Assembly: GCA_021295815.1 (NCBI GenBank)
Contig: JAGWBQ010000001.1
Location: 87,165-151,164, forward strand
Reading direction: 5' to 3'
Length of the DNA stretch: 64,000 nt
Source: Gemmatimonadota bacterium
GTDB lineage: Bacteria > Gemmatimonadota > Gemmatimonadetes > Longimicrobiales > Gaopeijiaceae
Made by a program: the position numbers and the translations under genes. The notes under the pieces were generated by a model that was given only the letters and a program-made list of their open reading frames with translations, did not search any database and was not told where the DNA came from. How positions within the stretch are numbered: the first letter of the stretch is position 1; every line of letters begins with the position of its first letter. Positions 16,483 through 24,999 of the stretch are shown here, one piece after another.

Positions 16483-18491
16483 CGGGGGTGCGGGACTCGA
16501 TCTCGGCTGGAACGCGGCTGCAGCCGGCCAGGCTGGGCAGCATCTTCGCCGTCTTGGCGGTGGTCGTCGCCGCTCTCGCCGCCACGGGGATCGATACGCC
16601 CGTGGCCGATGCGGCCATGCGGGGAGACATCGAGTCGATTCGCCGGCTTCTGGCCGACGGAGCCGACGTCAACGCGGCTCACGGAGACGGCATGAGCGCG
16701 CTGCACTGGGCCGCTCGGCACGGCGATCCCGATATGGCCGCCATGCTGCTGGCCGCCGGGACGCGGATCGACGCCGACACCCGGGTGGGCGGCTACACCC
16801 CTCTCCACCTCGCGGCGGAAGGCGGCAACGGCGCGGTCGCGCGCCTGCTGGTCGAGGAGGGGGCGGACGTGAGCGCGACCACCACCCCGGGTGGGACCCA
16901 GCCCATCCACTTGGCCGCCGGTGCGGGCGATGTCGCCTCCATCGAAGCGCTGCTCGCAGGCGGGGCCGACCCCGATGCCCGGGAGCTCGCCGCCGGACAG
17001 ACTCCGCTCGTCTTCGCCGCCGCGCACGACCGGGCCGAGGCGATCACGGCCCTGCTCGCCGCCGGCGCCGATCCGGAGCTGAGGACGAACCTGGTCGATC
17101 TCGAAGCGCTCCGGGAGCTCGACCGGGAGGCATCTCAGCGCCAGCGGGAAGCGCTCGAGGCTCTGACCGGAGGCGAACGCTCGCCGACCGCCGGTGAGCT
17201 CCACGCCGCTGTGCGCGCCGGACGCACGGTCTACGCCGCGGCCGCGAAAGCCGATACCGGCAGTTCCGACGACGAGTCCCAGGCGGCCACCCTCGACAGG
17301 CGCGGAGGCCTGACCCCGCTGCTGCACGCGGCCCGCCAGGGCAACACCAGAGCGGCCATCGCCCTTCTCGACGGCGGCGCGGACGTCGACGGGACGAGCG
17401 CGAGCGACGACACCTCGCCTCTGCTCATGGCGACCATCAACGGCCAGTTCGATCTGGCCGTGCTGCTGGCCGAGAGAGGCGCGGACCCCAATCTGGAGTC
17501 GACGCTGAACGGCGTGCGTCCGCTTTGGGCCGCCGTCAACGCCCGCTGGCAACCGCGCACACGGTATCCGCAGCCCCAGGAGATGGGCCTTCAGAAGGCG
17601 ACCTATCTCGACCTGGCCGAGGTCTTGCTCGAAGCCGGGGCCGACCCCGACGCCCGCCTCTCCATGCACCCCTGGTACATGGTCTACAGCGGTTGCGGCA
17701 ATCGGAACTGCGGTCTCGTCGACACCAAGGGCTCGACCGCCTTCTGGCGGGCCGCCTACGCCACCGACGTCGACGCGATGAGGCTGCTCGTCGCCTGGGG
17801 AGCGGACCCCGAAATACCGACCGCCGCACCGCCGACCCGCCGCAGGCGCACACCCGACGAGTTCCTGCGCGAGCAGGCCAAGGAACGCCTGCGCACCGAC
17901 ACCACGTTCGCATCGCTGGGCGATTCGGCGAGAGCATCCCTCATGATCTCGGTCCGAGCGGAGCTCCCGGACTCGCTCCAGGCCGTCTTCCCCGAGGAAG
18001 CTCTTGCGGCCGACCCGGCCGGACAGCGCGACGAGTTCCTACTCGCCGTCGCCTTCGCCGACTCGCTGCGCGCGCTCGAACGCGATCCTTCCGGTCTACC
18101 TCCGGTGCCTGCCGGAGGACCGGGAGTTTTCGCCGTACACGCGGTCAGCGGCGTGGGATACGGCGAAGGATTTGCCGGCAACGCCCATCGCCATGCGCCG
18201 GACGGCTGGATGCCGGCCCTGCGTTACCTGGTCGAGGAGCTCGGGGCCGACGTCAACCGCCGCGATCACAACGGCTACAACGCCGTCCACCACGCTGCGG
18301 CCAGAGGTGACAACGAGATGATCCTCTACCTGCTCGCGGGCGGCGCCGACCTCATGGCGGTGAGCAGACGCGGACAGACCACGGTGGACATGGCGAACGG
18401 GCCCGTTCAGCGGGTATCGCCCCACCCGGTCACGGTCGCCCTGCTCGAGGCCCTCGGAGCGAAGAACAACCACCGCTGCGTGACGTGCTGA
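16479..18491 (+). CDS. Cassette 1 secreted ankyrin-repeat protein with C-terminal NNHxCxxC
   Basis: The 670-residue protein has a short basic N-terminus and a hydrophobic signal (IFAVLAVVVAALAATG), followed by about ten ankyrin repeats in three blocks (roughly 45-205, 270-400 and 585-650). Between the last blocks lie a cysteine-containing insert (CGNRNCG, near 407) and a charged alpha-helical region of about 80 residues. The chain ends in NNHRCVTC, matched by NNHNCMSC at the end of the cassette 2 paralogue. Ankyrin repeats bind proteins, so a scaffold for the cytochrome and the HXXSHH protein is a reasonable inference. The start is TTG 16479, overlapping the previous stop, or GTG 16488. Export of an ankyrin protein is unusual in bacteria. 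Confidence 0.9.
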   Translation: MTGVRDSISAGTRLQPARLGSIFAVLAVVVAALAATGIDTPVADAAMRGDIESIRRLLADGADVNAAHGDGMSALHWAARHGDPDMAAMLLAAGTRIDADTRVGGYTPLHLAAEGGNGAVARLLVEEGADVSATTTPGGTQPIHLAAGAGDVASIEALLAGGADPDARELAAGQTPLVFAAAHDRAEAITALLAAGADPELRTNLVDLEALRELDREASQRQREALEALTGGERSPTAGELHAAVRAGRTVYAAAAKADTGSSDDESQAATLDRRGGLTPLLHAARQGNTRAAIALLDGGADVDGTSASDDTSPLLMATINGQFDLAVLLAERGADPNLESTLNGVRPLWAAVNARWQPRTRYPQPQEMGLQKATYLDLAEVLLEAGADPDARLSMHPWYMVYSGCGNRNCGLVDTKGSTAFWRAAYATDVDAMRLLVAWGADPEIPTAAPPTRRRRTPDEFLREQAKERLRTDTTFASLGDSARASLMISVRAELPDSLQAVFPEEALAADPAGQRDEFLLAVAFADSLRALERDPSGLPPVPAGGPGVFAVHAVSGVGYGEGFAGNAHRHAPDGWMPALRYLVEELGADVNRRDHNGYNAVHHAAARGDNEMILYLLAGGADLMAVSRRGQTTVDMANGPVQRVSPHPVTVALLEALGAKNNHRCVTC

Positions 18492-18508
18492 GCTCCGCCG
18501 CAAACCCG

Positions 18509-21094
18509 TCACCTCCCCGCCTCCCGCCTGAACCCTTGGTAGACCTCGCGCGCCTCGTCGAATTGACCGAAGACGTGCGCCTTCTCGGCGTCCGACCTCC
18601 AACCCGGCCAGATCTCGGCCATCGCCTGCAACCGGTCTATCCACTCCAGCGAGTATTCCGCCGCCTCCACCGAACGGACCGGCTCGTCGTCCACTATCAC
18701 CCAGACCGGGTTGGTGACGGCCTGCGCGTAGTTGATGTCGAGCGGGTAGCGGTCCGCCGGCTCTCCCGCCACGCGCACGTGATACCAGCCTGAGCCGGGC
18801 GGCGTCATTCGACCGCTCCACGCAAGCCGCCGGGAATCTTCTTCGGGCACGACCTCCTCCACCACCTCGCCGTTGAAGACGATCTCGGCGCGGACGAGCG
18901 GGGTTATGGAGCTCACCTCCAGGCTCAGCGAGACCTCTTCACCGCCCCGGAGATCTACAGTCTCGCCGGAGATCCGGCCCTCCACCGTGAAGTCGACGAG
19001 CGGTCCGCTGGTGGCGAAAGCATGGCCCGCCCGCATGGCGTCGAACCATCCCGCCACGGAGAGTTCGCCGTTCGCCGTCTTCACATAGGTGCGATACGAC
19101 CCAACCGTCAACGACGTGTGCAGATCGCTGATCGCGTCTTCACCGCCGACCAGAGTCACTCGCAGTCCGTTGTTCCACGCTGCGTATACCGGCGGAAAGC
19201 CGTCCTGGGCCTGCGACCACTCGATGGCGTCGATGACGCCCAGCGCCGCATCCACCATGAAACCCTTCGCCCCGCCCAGGCCGGTTTCCAGCGGATCGCC
19301 CCGAAAGAACGAATGCACATACCCGGTCCACGCTCCCTGCTCTCTGGCCTTCCTGAACATGTCGGTGTTGGAAGGATAGATCGACTCGATCGCCGTGCCC
19401 TCGTAACCTGTCGCGTAGGGCGAGATGAGGTGATCCCGCATCCCGAACATGAAGACGTGTCCGTAGAAAGGTGGGCGATACTCCTGACCCACCACCAACG
19501 GTAGATCGGGCTCGGAGAGCGGGTGCGCGCCTCCTCCCGGTACGAAGAACCGGTGATCGAGCACCCGGTTGTCCTTGTTGGCGATCTGATTCAGAACGAT
19601 GTCCTGGTCCTCCGCCCGAGACATCGTCATCATGTTCTCAAGGGTGTTGAAGAAGTTGCCTCCGTAGTTCATGTGCAGATGGGTCGAGCCGTTGTACCAG
19701 CCCCTGGCCGTCAAATCGGCTATGCGTTCCAACTCCATCTCGGCCTCCCCCTCCGCTTCCGGCGAAACCGCGACGGTGACCGGCATGTGCTCGAATCCCT
19801 TGCTCGCGGTGATGACCGTCTCGCCTAGAGGAAGATCCATCGCGAATTCCCCCTCCGTGTGGAAGTGCCAGGTTCCGCCCCGCTGGCCGATGCGGGCGTA
19901 GGCGTCCGAGGGAGCGTAGAAGCGCCCGTCGCTCGCGGTGAGGTGGATTCGGGCCGGGGTCGGTCCGCCTTCAGGACCCAGCACGCGCACGCTCAGACGT
20001 TCCGTCGGCCGCGCCCAGCCGAGTTCGGCGATCTCGACATCGACGACCCTGCCCCCGTAGGTGTCCAGCAGCTTCAGCTGCGGAAGGCCGTCGCGGTTGT
20101 CGATGTAGGCGATGCGCTCGCCGTCGGGTGAGAAGCGCGGGTGGAACGCGTCGTGCCTGTAGAAGGTCAGCTTGTACGGTTCGCCGCCTTCGGTGGTGGG
20201 CTGCACGTAGAGATTGTTGAACTCGTCGGCCGAGCCGCGAGTGGACGAGAATACGAACCTGCGGCCGTCGGGTGAGACGTCCGGACGGGTGCGGTAGAGC
20301 GTCTGTTCCCGAAGAACCGTTCTTCGTTCGGCGAAACCGCCCGCGCGTGCCGGCACTCGGAAGACGTTGCCGCTCCCGAGAGCGATGTCGCGATTGGAGA
20401 CCAGGAGCAGTTCGTCACCGTCAGGGAGCCAGGCCGGCTGGGTGTGGAAGTCCCACCGCGAGAAGTAGAGACGGTTTCGACCGAAGTCGTTGTCGGTCGT
20501 GACCGCCTCCGGTTCGCCCGCAAACCCACCGTCCTCGACGCCTCCGACATAGACGTTGAAGTAGCCGCTCGGAGCCGTGGAGACGAATGCGATGCGGGTG
20601 CCGTCCGGAGAAAAGCGGGGATCGGCGTGGACTTCGGTACCGGCGGTCAGGGCGCTCCACGCTTCGGTTTCCAGGTCGAGCAGACCGAGATTGACGGAAC
20701 GTCCGTGGTCGTCGGCGGTGAAGACGAGCCAGCGTCCGTCGGGCGAATAGTCGGGCGAGGAGTAGTAGGCGGGTCCGTGGACGATCTCGCGGGCGCGGCC
20801 GTCGGCAAGGTCGATCTCCCAGATCGAGCCCATCATCGAGACGGCCACGCGTTCGCCGTCCGGGTGCCAGGCGGGATACCAGGGGGTCGAGGACGGCGCC
20901 GGCGGTATGTAGTAGTTGTGCATGTAATTGCCGCCCGCGCGCGCCGACGGGTAGCCGCCGAAGGTCTCGCCGTGGCTGCGGTAGGCCGGGACGACGCCCG
21001 CGAAGTCCCCGTCGGACGGGCCGCTCTCCGAGCATGCTGCGAGGGCGAGGACAAAGGACGCGACGACGGCGGGGGCAAGCGGCGCTCTGAACAC
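18509..21094 (-). CDS. Lipoprotein: TolB-like propeller fused to a CehA/McbA-type PHP metallohydrolase
   Basis: The 861-residue product has a lipobox signal ending in LALAAC. The start is GTG 21094, which sits seven bases behind an AGGAG ribosome site; a longer frame reaching 21307 would bury the signal peptide. The N-terminal half is a propeller of PD40/TolB repeats (WHPDGERVAV, YSPDGRWLVFTAD, FSPDGTRIAFVS, VSPDGRRFVFSSTRG, FSPDGERIAYIDN). The C-terminal part (about 500-860) starts with the metal motif THLHMNYGGN and carries HVFMFGM and GGEDAISD blocks, as in CehA/McbA PHP hydrolases (carbaryl hydrolase relatives). A cell-surface metal-dependent esterase or phosphoesterase is inferred. It is transcribed toward cassette 1; the ends are 17 bases apart. 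Confidence 0.85.
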   Translation of the reverse strand: MFRAPLAPAVVASFVLALAACSESGPSDGDFAGVVPAYRSHGETFGGYPSARAGGNYMHNYYIPPAPSSTPWYPAWHPDGERVAVSMMGSIWEIDLADGRAREIVHGPAYYSSPDYSPDGRWLVFTADDHGRSVNLGLLDLETEAWSALTAGTEVHADPRFSPDGTRIAFVSTAPSGYFNVYVGGVEDGGFAGEPEAVTTDNDFGRNRLYFSRWDFHTQPAWLPDGDELLLVSNRDIALGSGNVFRVPARAGGFAERRTVLREQTLYRTRPDVSPDGRRFVFSSTRGSADEFNNLYVQPTTEGGEPYKLTFYRHDAFHPRFSPDGERIAYIDNRDGLPQLKLLDTYGGRVVDVEIAELGWARPTERLSVRVLGPEGGPTPARIHLTASDGRFYAPSDAYARIGQRGGTWHFHTEGEFAMDLPLGETVITASKGFEHMPVTVAVSPEAEGEAEMELERIADLTARGWYNGSTHLHMNYGGNFFNTLENMMTMSRAEDQDIVLNQIANKDNRVLDHRFFVPGGGAHPLSEPDLPLVVGQEYRPPFYGHVFMFGMRDHLISPYATGYEGTAIESIYPSNTDMFRKAREQGAWTGYVHSFFRGDPLETGLGGAKGFMVDAALGVIDAIEWSQAQDGFPPVYAAWNNGLRVTLVGGEDAISDLHTSLTVGSYRTYVKTANGELSVAGWFDAMRAGHAFATSGPLVDFTVEGRISGETVDLRGGEEVSLSLEVSSITPLVRAEIVFNGEVVEEVVPEEDSRRLAWSGRMTPPGSGWYHVRVAGEPADRYPLDINYAQAVTNPVWVIVDDEPVRSVEAAEYSLEWIDRLQAMAEIWPGWRSDAEKAHVFGQFDEAREVYQGFRREAGR

Positions 21095-21348
21095 GGACGG
21101 ACTCCTGGTCCCAGAGGTGCGTCGGAAGCCCGGCCGAAGCAGACCGGCAGTTGACCGGGCTCGGAATTCGCTGATTCTAGAACCGCGTCCGGCGTCGTGC
21201 CAGTGGACCGCGGTCCCTCGCCTTTCGCCTGGTCCCGCGATCGAATCCCCGCTCCGGGGCGATGCCGGCGGTGCGCTATTCGTAGCTCCAGCGTCCGACG
21301 GAGCCACCTGAACCAGCTAAGGGTATTCGACCTCCGCTTGGAAGGATC

Positions 21349-21417
21349 TTGCCAATCGTCATCGGCTTGTGGTAACATCGTTGATGAGCCGACCACCCGA
21401 GAACGAACGAGCTACCT
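21349..21417 (+). promoter_or_regulatory. Candidate sigma-70 promoter and leader block shared with 5353-5371
   Basis: TTGCCA (21349-21354, five of six -35 bases) and TAACAT (21373-21378, four of six -10 bases) are separated by 18 bases. At 21399-21417 the leader carries gagaacgaacgagctacct, a 16/19 match to the leader of the propeller gene at 5403. It probably drives the DUF5107 gene and the small frame before it. Confidence 0.45.
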
Positions 21418-21429
21418 GCCACAGACCAC

Positions 21430-21549
21430 ATGCGAGAACTTGAGGATCTCGACCGGGGTCTCCAGGAAGTGATCGTCATGCGTCTCGAAGAGCGAACGCC
21501 CGCGCTCGGCATCGATCACGTCACCTTCCGGACCGTCGCCCCGGATTAG
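21430..21549 (+). CDS. Possible 39-residue leader peptide or upstream ORF
   Basis: An ATG at 21430 opens a 39-codon frame starting MRELEDLDRGLQEVIVMRLE and ending in TAG at 21547-21549, six bases before the GTG of the DUF5107 gene. It is not recognised. It lies about 50 bases downstream of the best promoter in the region and has no clear ribosome site. It could be a translated leader, a gene remnant or chance. Confidence 0.2.
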   Translation: MRELEDLDRGLQEVIVMRLEERTPALGIDHVTFRTVAPD

Positions 21550-21555
21550 ATTCGG

Positions 21556-24500
21556 GTGCCGCCGATCCCTCTCCGCAGACCGCGACAGTCGGCGTTCGGC
21601 CAACGCCTGATGAGCTCGTCCATCCTGTGCGTCGCCGCGGCCGCCGCCTGCGCCGGCCCCGAACCTCGCGCGCGCATCTCGGAGGAGACTCGAGTCCTCG
21701 ACACGTATCCGTTCTCGGATCCGAATCCCGTCCCGGTGCTTGCCACCGACCGCCGGCTGTACCCCTACCACACGTTCGAGGGCTACGCCGCGACGTCGGA
21801 GCCCCGGGAGTGGAAGGTCGTGAAAATGGAGAACGACCTCATTGAGGTCTTCGTCCTTCCGGAGGTGGGCGGCAAGGTGTGGGGGGCCGTCGTGAAGGCG
21901 ACCGGCCACGAGTTCATCTATCGGAACGAGGTGATGAAGTTCCGGGATATCGCGCTGCGCGGTCCGTGGACCTCGGGCGGGATCGAGTTCAACTTCGGCG
22001 TCATCGGACACACGCCGGCCACCGCCACCCCCGTCGACTACCTGACAAGAGAGAACGCGGATGGGAGCGTGAGCGCGATCGTCGGCGCCATGGACCTCCC
22101 GTCGCGGACGCCGTGGCGCGTCGAGATCCGCCTTCCGGCGGACCGGGCGGCCTTCGAGACGCGCGTCCTTTGGCACAACCCGACCCCGCTGGAGCAGCCC
22201 TACTACAACTGGATGACGGCTGCGGCCTTCGCCCGGGACGATCTGGAACTCTTCGTGCCGGGCAACGCCTATCTGGAGCACTCCGGGCGCGCGCGCCCGT
22301 GGCCCGAGGACGAGCAGGGACGCTTCCTTCCCCTCTACCGCAACAACGCGTTCGGGGGACACAAGTCCTACCACGTCGTGGGCGCGTTGAACGACTTCTT
22401 CGGCGGCTACTACCACGACGACGGCTACGGCTGGGGGCACTGGGCCCGCCACGAGGAGATGCCCGGGCGCAAGATGTGGCTGTGGGCGCTCTCCCGGGCG
22501 GGCGGCATCTGGGAGGAGCTGCTCACGGACACGGACGGACAGTACGTGGAGTTCCAGGCGGGGCGGCTGCACGTGCAGTATTCGCCGGGAACGGATCGCA
22601 ACCCCATATCGCAGGGCGGGTTCGATCCCCTCTCGGCCAGCCGCTGGACGGAAACCTGGTTCCCGCTGGAAGGGACGGGCGGCCTCACCGACGCTTCTCC
22701 CCACGGTGCCATGCATGTTGAACGGGAAGGCGGTCGACTGCGGGTTGTGGTACAGGCGTTCGGGACTGCGGCCGACACCGTGATGGCGTGGTCCGGCGGC
22801 GAGCGGGTCGCTACGCGGCCGGTGGCGCTGGAAGCGCTCGAACCGGTGACCGTCGATTTCGACGTCGCACCCGAGCGTCCTTGGCGGGTCGCGCTCCCCG
22901 GACTCGGGCTGGAAGGCTGCTCGAACACGGACCCCGGTCTTGATGGCGTGTGCGGGTTCGGCGGGGAGCCATCGGTGTCCCGGCCGTTCGCGATCGATCC
23001 GGAGGCGTGGGACGCCCTCCCGGAGACGGACCGCCTCGTGTTCGAGGCACGGGAGCTGGCGCGGGGCCGCCGCTACGCGGAAGCGCGGACGCTCTACGAA
23101 CGGGCGCTGGCGGCCGAACCGTGGAACCGGGAGGCCCTGCTGGGCTTGGGCGGGCTGGCGCTCAGGTCGGCCCGCTACGAAGAGGGCGTCGCCCACGCGC
23201 GGCGCGCACTCCAGCTCGACACCTACGATCCGGAGGCCAACTTTCTCGCCGGCAACTTGTATTCGGCCTTGCGGCGGCGCACCGACGCGTTCGACTCGTT
23301 CGGCTGGGCCGCTCGGTCGGTGGCCTTCCGGGCTGCGGCGCGCATCCGGATGGCGGAGCTGGCGTTCGAAGACGGGGCTCCGGCCGAGGCCCGCCGCCAC
23401 GCCGGGCTGGCGCTCGACCACGACGCGGGGAGCATCCCGGCCCGCGAGGCGCTTGCGGTCACGGCGCGCCTGGCCGGGGACGAGACGGGCTGGGCGCGGG
23501 TCCTGGCGGAAGTGCTCGAACTCGACCCGCTGAACCATTTCGTGCTCGCCGAGCGGTACCTGGCGGCACGGTCCGTAGGCTCTGCGGGCGAGGAGGACAC
23601 GGGTGAAGACACCCCCGCCGGAGAAGCAGCGGAGCGTCTCGTCGCGTCAATGCGGAGCGAGTTTCCGGGGCAGACGCTGCTGGAACTGGCCATCGGCTAT
23701 GCCAACCGGGGGCGGACCGGCGATGCCGCCCGCCTGCTGGAACTGGCGGACGACGTGGGCGGCGGCCCCGTGGCCTCGGCGTGGCTCGCCTTCCTGGCGG
23801 ATGACGCGGACGCCCTGGGGACGGAGGCCGATCCCCACCTCGCCTTCCCCTACCGCCCCGAGACCCTGCCGGTCCTGCGCTGGGCCTCCGGCGAACACGT
23901 ACACTGGAGTTGGCGCTATCTGCTCGGCCTCAACCTGTGGGCGCTCGACCGCGACGCCGAGGCGGCCCAAGTGTTCGCTACCCTCGGCGACGAGCCCGAC
24001 TACGGACCCGCCTACGCGGCGCGGGCGCACCTCGCGGAGGCGATGGGCGGCGACCCGGGGCCCGATTTCCGGCGCGCCGTCGCGGTGGACCCCGACAGCC
24101 GTCTCCTCCGCGTATCGCTTCTCCGGCACCTGCAGGGAGCGGGACGATGGGAAGAGGCGCTCGAGGTGTCGGACCGAGGCCGGGAACTCTTCCCGGACGA
24201 CTTCAACCTCGTTCTCCTCCACGTGCGGGGGCTTATCCAAGCGGATGCCCACCGCGAGGCTGTCCGGATCCTCGAGAACACCCAAGTCCTTCCCTCGGAG
24301 AACTCCGGCGAGGCCCACCGCCTGTACGAGTTCGCGCATGTCGGCGCCGCCATGGACGAACTCGACGCCGGGAACCGCACCGCCGCGCGCGCTCACCTGG
24401 AGACCGCCCTGCTGTGGCCGGAATCGCTCGGACAGGGCCGCCCGTTCGATCCCGACGAGCGGCTCGTGCGGTTCCTGCTCGGAGTTGTGGGCGGCACCGG

Positions 24501-24654
24501 GGAGGGGGCCGCGTCGGGGACCGCCGAGGCCGACACCATCGCCGCGCTGCGCGTCCGAGTCGACTCGCTCACCGACGCGGCGTCCCCGACCGCGGTCATC
24601 GAGCGGGCGCTCCTGCGCCGGGTCCTCGCCGCGGCCGCTGGCCTCGAACGCTAG
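21556..24654 (+). CDS. DUF5107 lipoprotein with C-terminal TPR region
   Basis: The 1032-residue product has an arginine-rich N-terminus and a lipobox-like stretch (LCVAAAAACAG). GTG 21556 is used here; ATG 21610 (MSSSILCV) also gives a full signal and may be the true start, since neither has a clear ribosome site. Residues about 75-410 are the DUF5107 domain (DLIEVFVLPEVGGKVWGAV, GGIEFNFGVIGHTP, YYNWMTAA, FGGYYHDDGYGWGHWA), a galactose-mutarotase-like beta-sandwich. From about 490 to 950 come many TPR-like helices (ARELARGRRYAEARTLYERAL and similar). In related bacteria DUF5107-TPR proteins lie in carbohydrate loci, so glycan binding or processing at the surface is inferred. Confidence 0.8.
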   Translation: MPPIPLRRPRQSAFGQRLMSSSILCVAAAAACAGPEPRARISEETRVLDTYPFSDPNPVPVLATDRRLYPYHTFEGYAATSEPREWKVVKMENDLIEVFVLPEVGGKVWGAVVKATGHEFIYRNEVMKFRDIALRGPWTSGGIEFNFGVIGHTPATATPVDYLTRENADGSVSAIVGAMDLPSRTPWRVEIRLPADRAAFETRVLWHNPTPLEQPYYNWMTAAAFARDDLELFVPGNAYLEHSGRARPWPEDEQGRFLPLYRNNAFGGHKSYHVVGALNDFFGGYYHDDGYGWGHWARHEEMPGRKMWLWALSRAGGIWEELLTDTDGQYVEFQAGRLHVQYSPGTDRNPISQGGFDPLSASRWTETWFPLEGTGGLTDASPHGAMHVEREGGRLRVVVQAFGTAADTVMAWSGGERVATRPVALEALEPVTVDFDVAPERPWRVALPGLGLEGCSNTDPGLDGVCGFGGEPSVSRPFAIDPEAWDALPETDRLVFEARELARGRRYAEARTLYERALAAEPWNREALLGLGGLALRSARYEEGVAHARRALQLDTYDPEANFLAGNLYSALRRRTDAFDSFGWAARSVAFRAAARIRMAELAFEDGAPAEARRHAGLALDHDAGSIPAREALAVTARLAGDETGWARVLAEVLELDPLNHFVLAERYLAARSVGSAGEEDTGEDTPAGEAAERLVASMRSEFPGQTLLELAIGYANRGRTGDAARLLELADDVGGGPVASAWLAFLADDADALGTEADPHLAFPYRPETLPVLRWASGEHVHWSWRYLLGLNLWALDRDAEAAQVFATLGDEPDYGPAYAARAHLAEAMGGDPGPDFRRAVAVDPDSRLLRVSLLRHLQGAGRWEEALEVSDRGRELFPDDFNLVLLHVRGLIQADAHREAVRILENTQVLPSENSGEAHRLYEFAHVGAAMDELDAGNRTAARAHLETALLWPESLGQGRPFDPDERLVRFLLGVVGGTGEGAASGTAEADTIAALRVRVDSLTDAASPTAVIERALLRRVLAAAAGLER

Positions 24655-24999
24655 CCCGGCGGGCGGCGGCAACACCGCGGGACGAGATCGAGTCGTCCTG
24701 TTTTCGCGGTGACCTTTCCATATACACGACGACCTCGCCGCCTGGGCGGGGTTCGTTGGCATCGGTCATGGGGTCGGCTCCGCTCTCGGTTTTCGCGGTT
24801 GGCATCGTGTCACCCCCGTTCCTCGCGGTCATTCGCCCCGGTCCGCTCGAAGCCCTGCGGCGCCCCCGGCGTACCGTCTCCCGGCCACCGCTCACCCTGT
24901 GATCCGGTCGCAACTTCCCCCGCATGCCCTTCTCCCGGTTGCGTCCCGCTCGACGGCTCGCCAAGTTTACGGAAGCTTCCACTCCCACACCGTCCCGCC
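24655..24999. other. 345-base intergenic region with nothing recognised
   Basis: This GC-rich stretch lies between the DUF5107 and S9 peptidase genes. The only non-shadow frame is on the minus strand inside 24596-24988 (up to 130 codons) and shows no family, signal or ribosome site. An AT-richer spot (tttccatatacac, 24715-24727) could hold a promoter. Confidence 0.4.

Larger units (their letters stand above)
21095..21555. other. 461-base divergent intergenic region
   Basis: It separates the minus-strand TolB/CehA gene from the plus-strand DUF5107 gene. On the plus strand it holds a candidate promoter (21349-21378), the leader block shared with 5353-5371, and a 39-codon frame at 21430-21549. 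On the minus strand it holds the AGGAG site of the TolB/CehA gene. I see no RNA gene in it. Confidence 0.6.

Noticed and set aside
24596-24988. A minus-strand frame of up to 130 codons between the DUF5107 and S9 genes
   Set aside because: It overlaps the end of the DUF5107 gene, has no ribosome site or known domain, and is rich in Arg and Gly. It is kept only as a remark in the intergenic entry.
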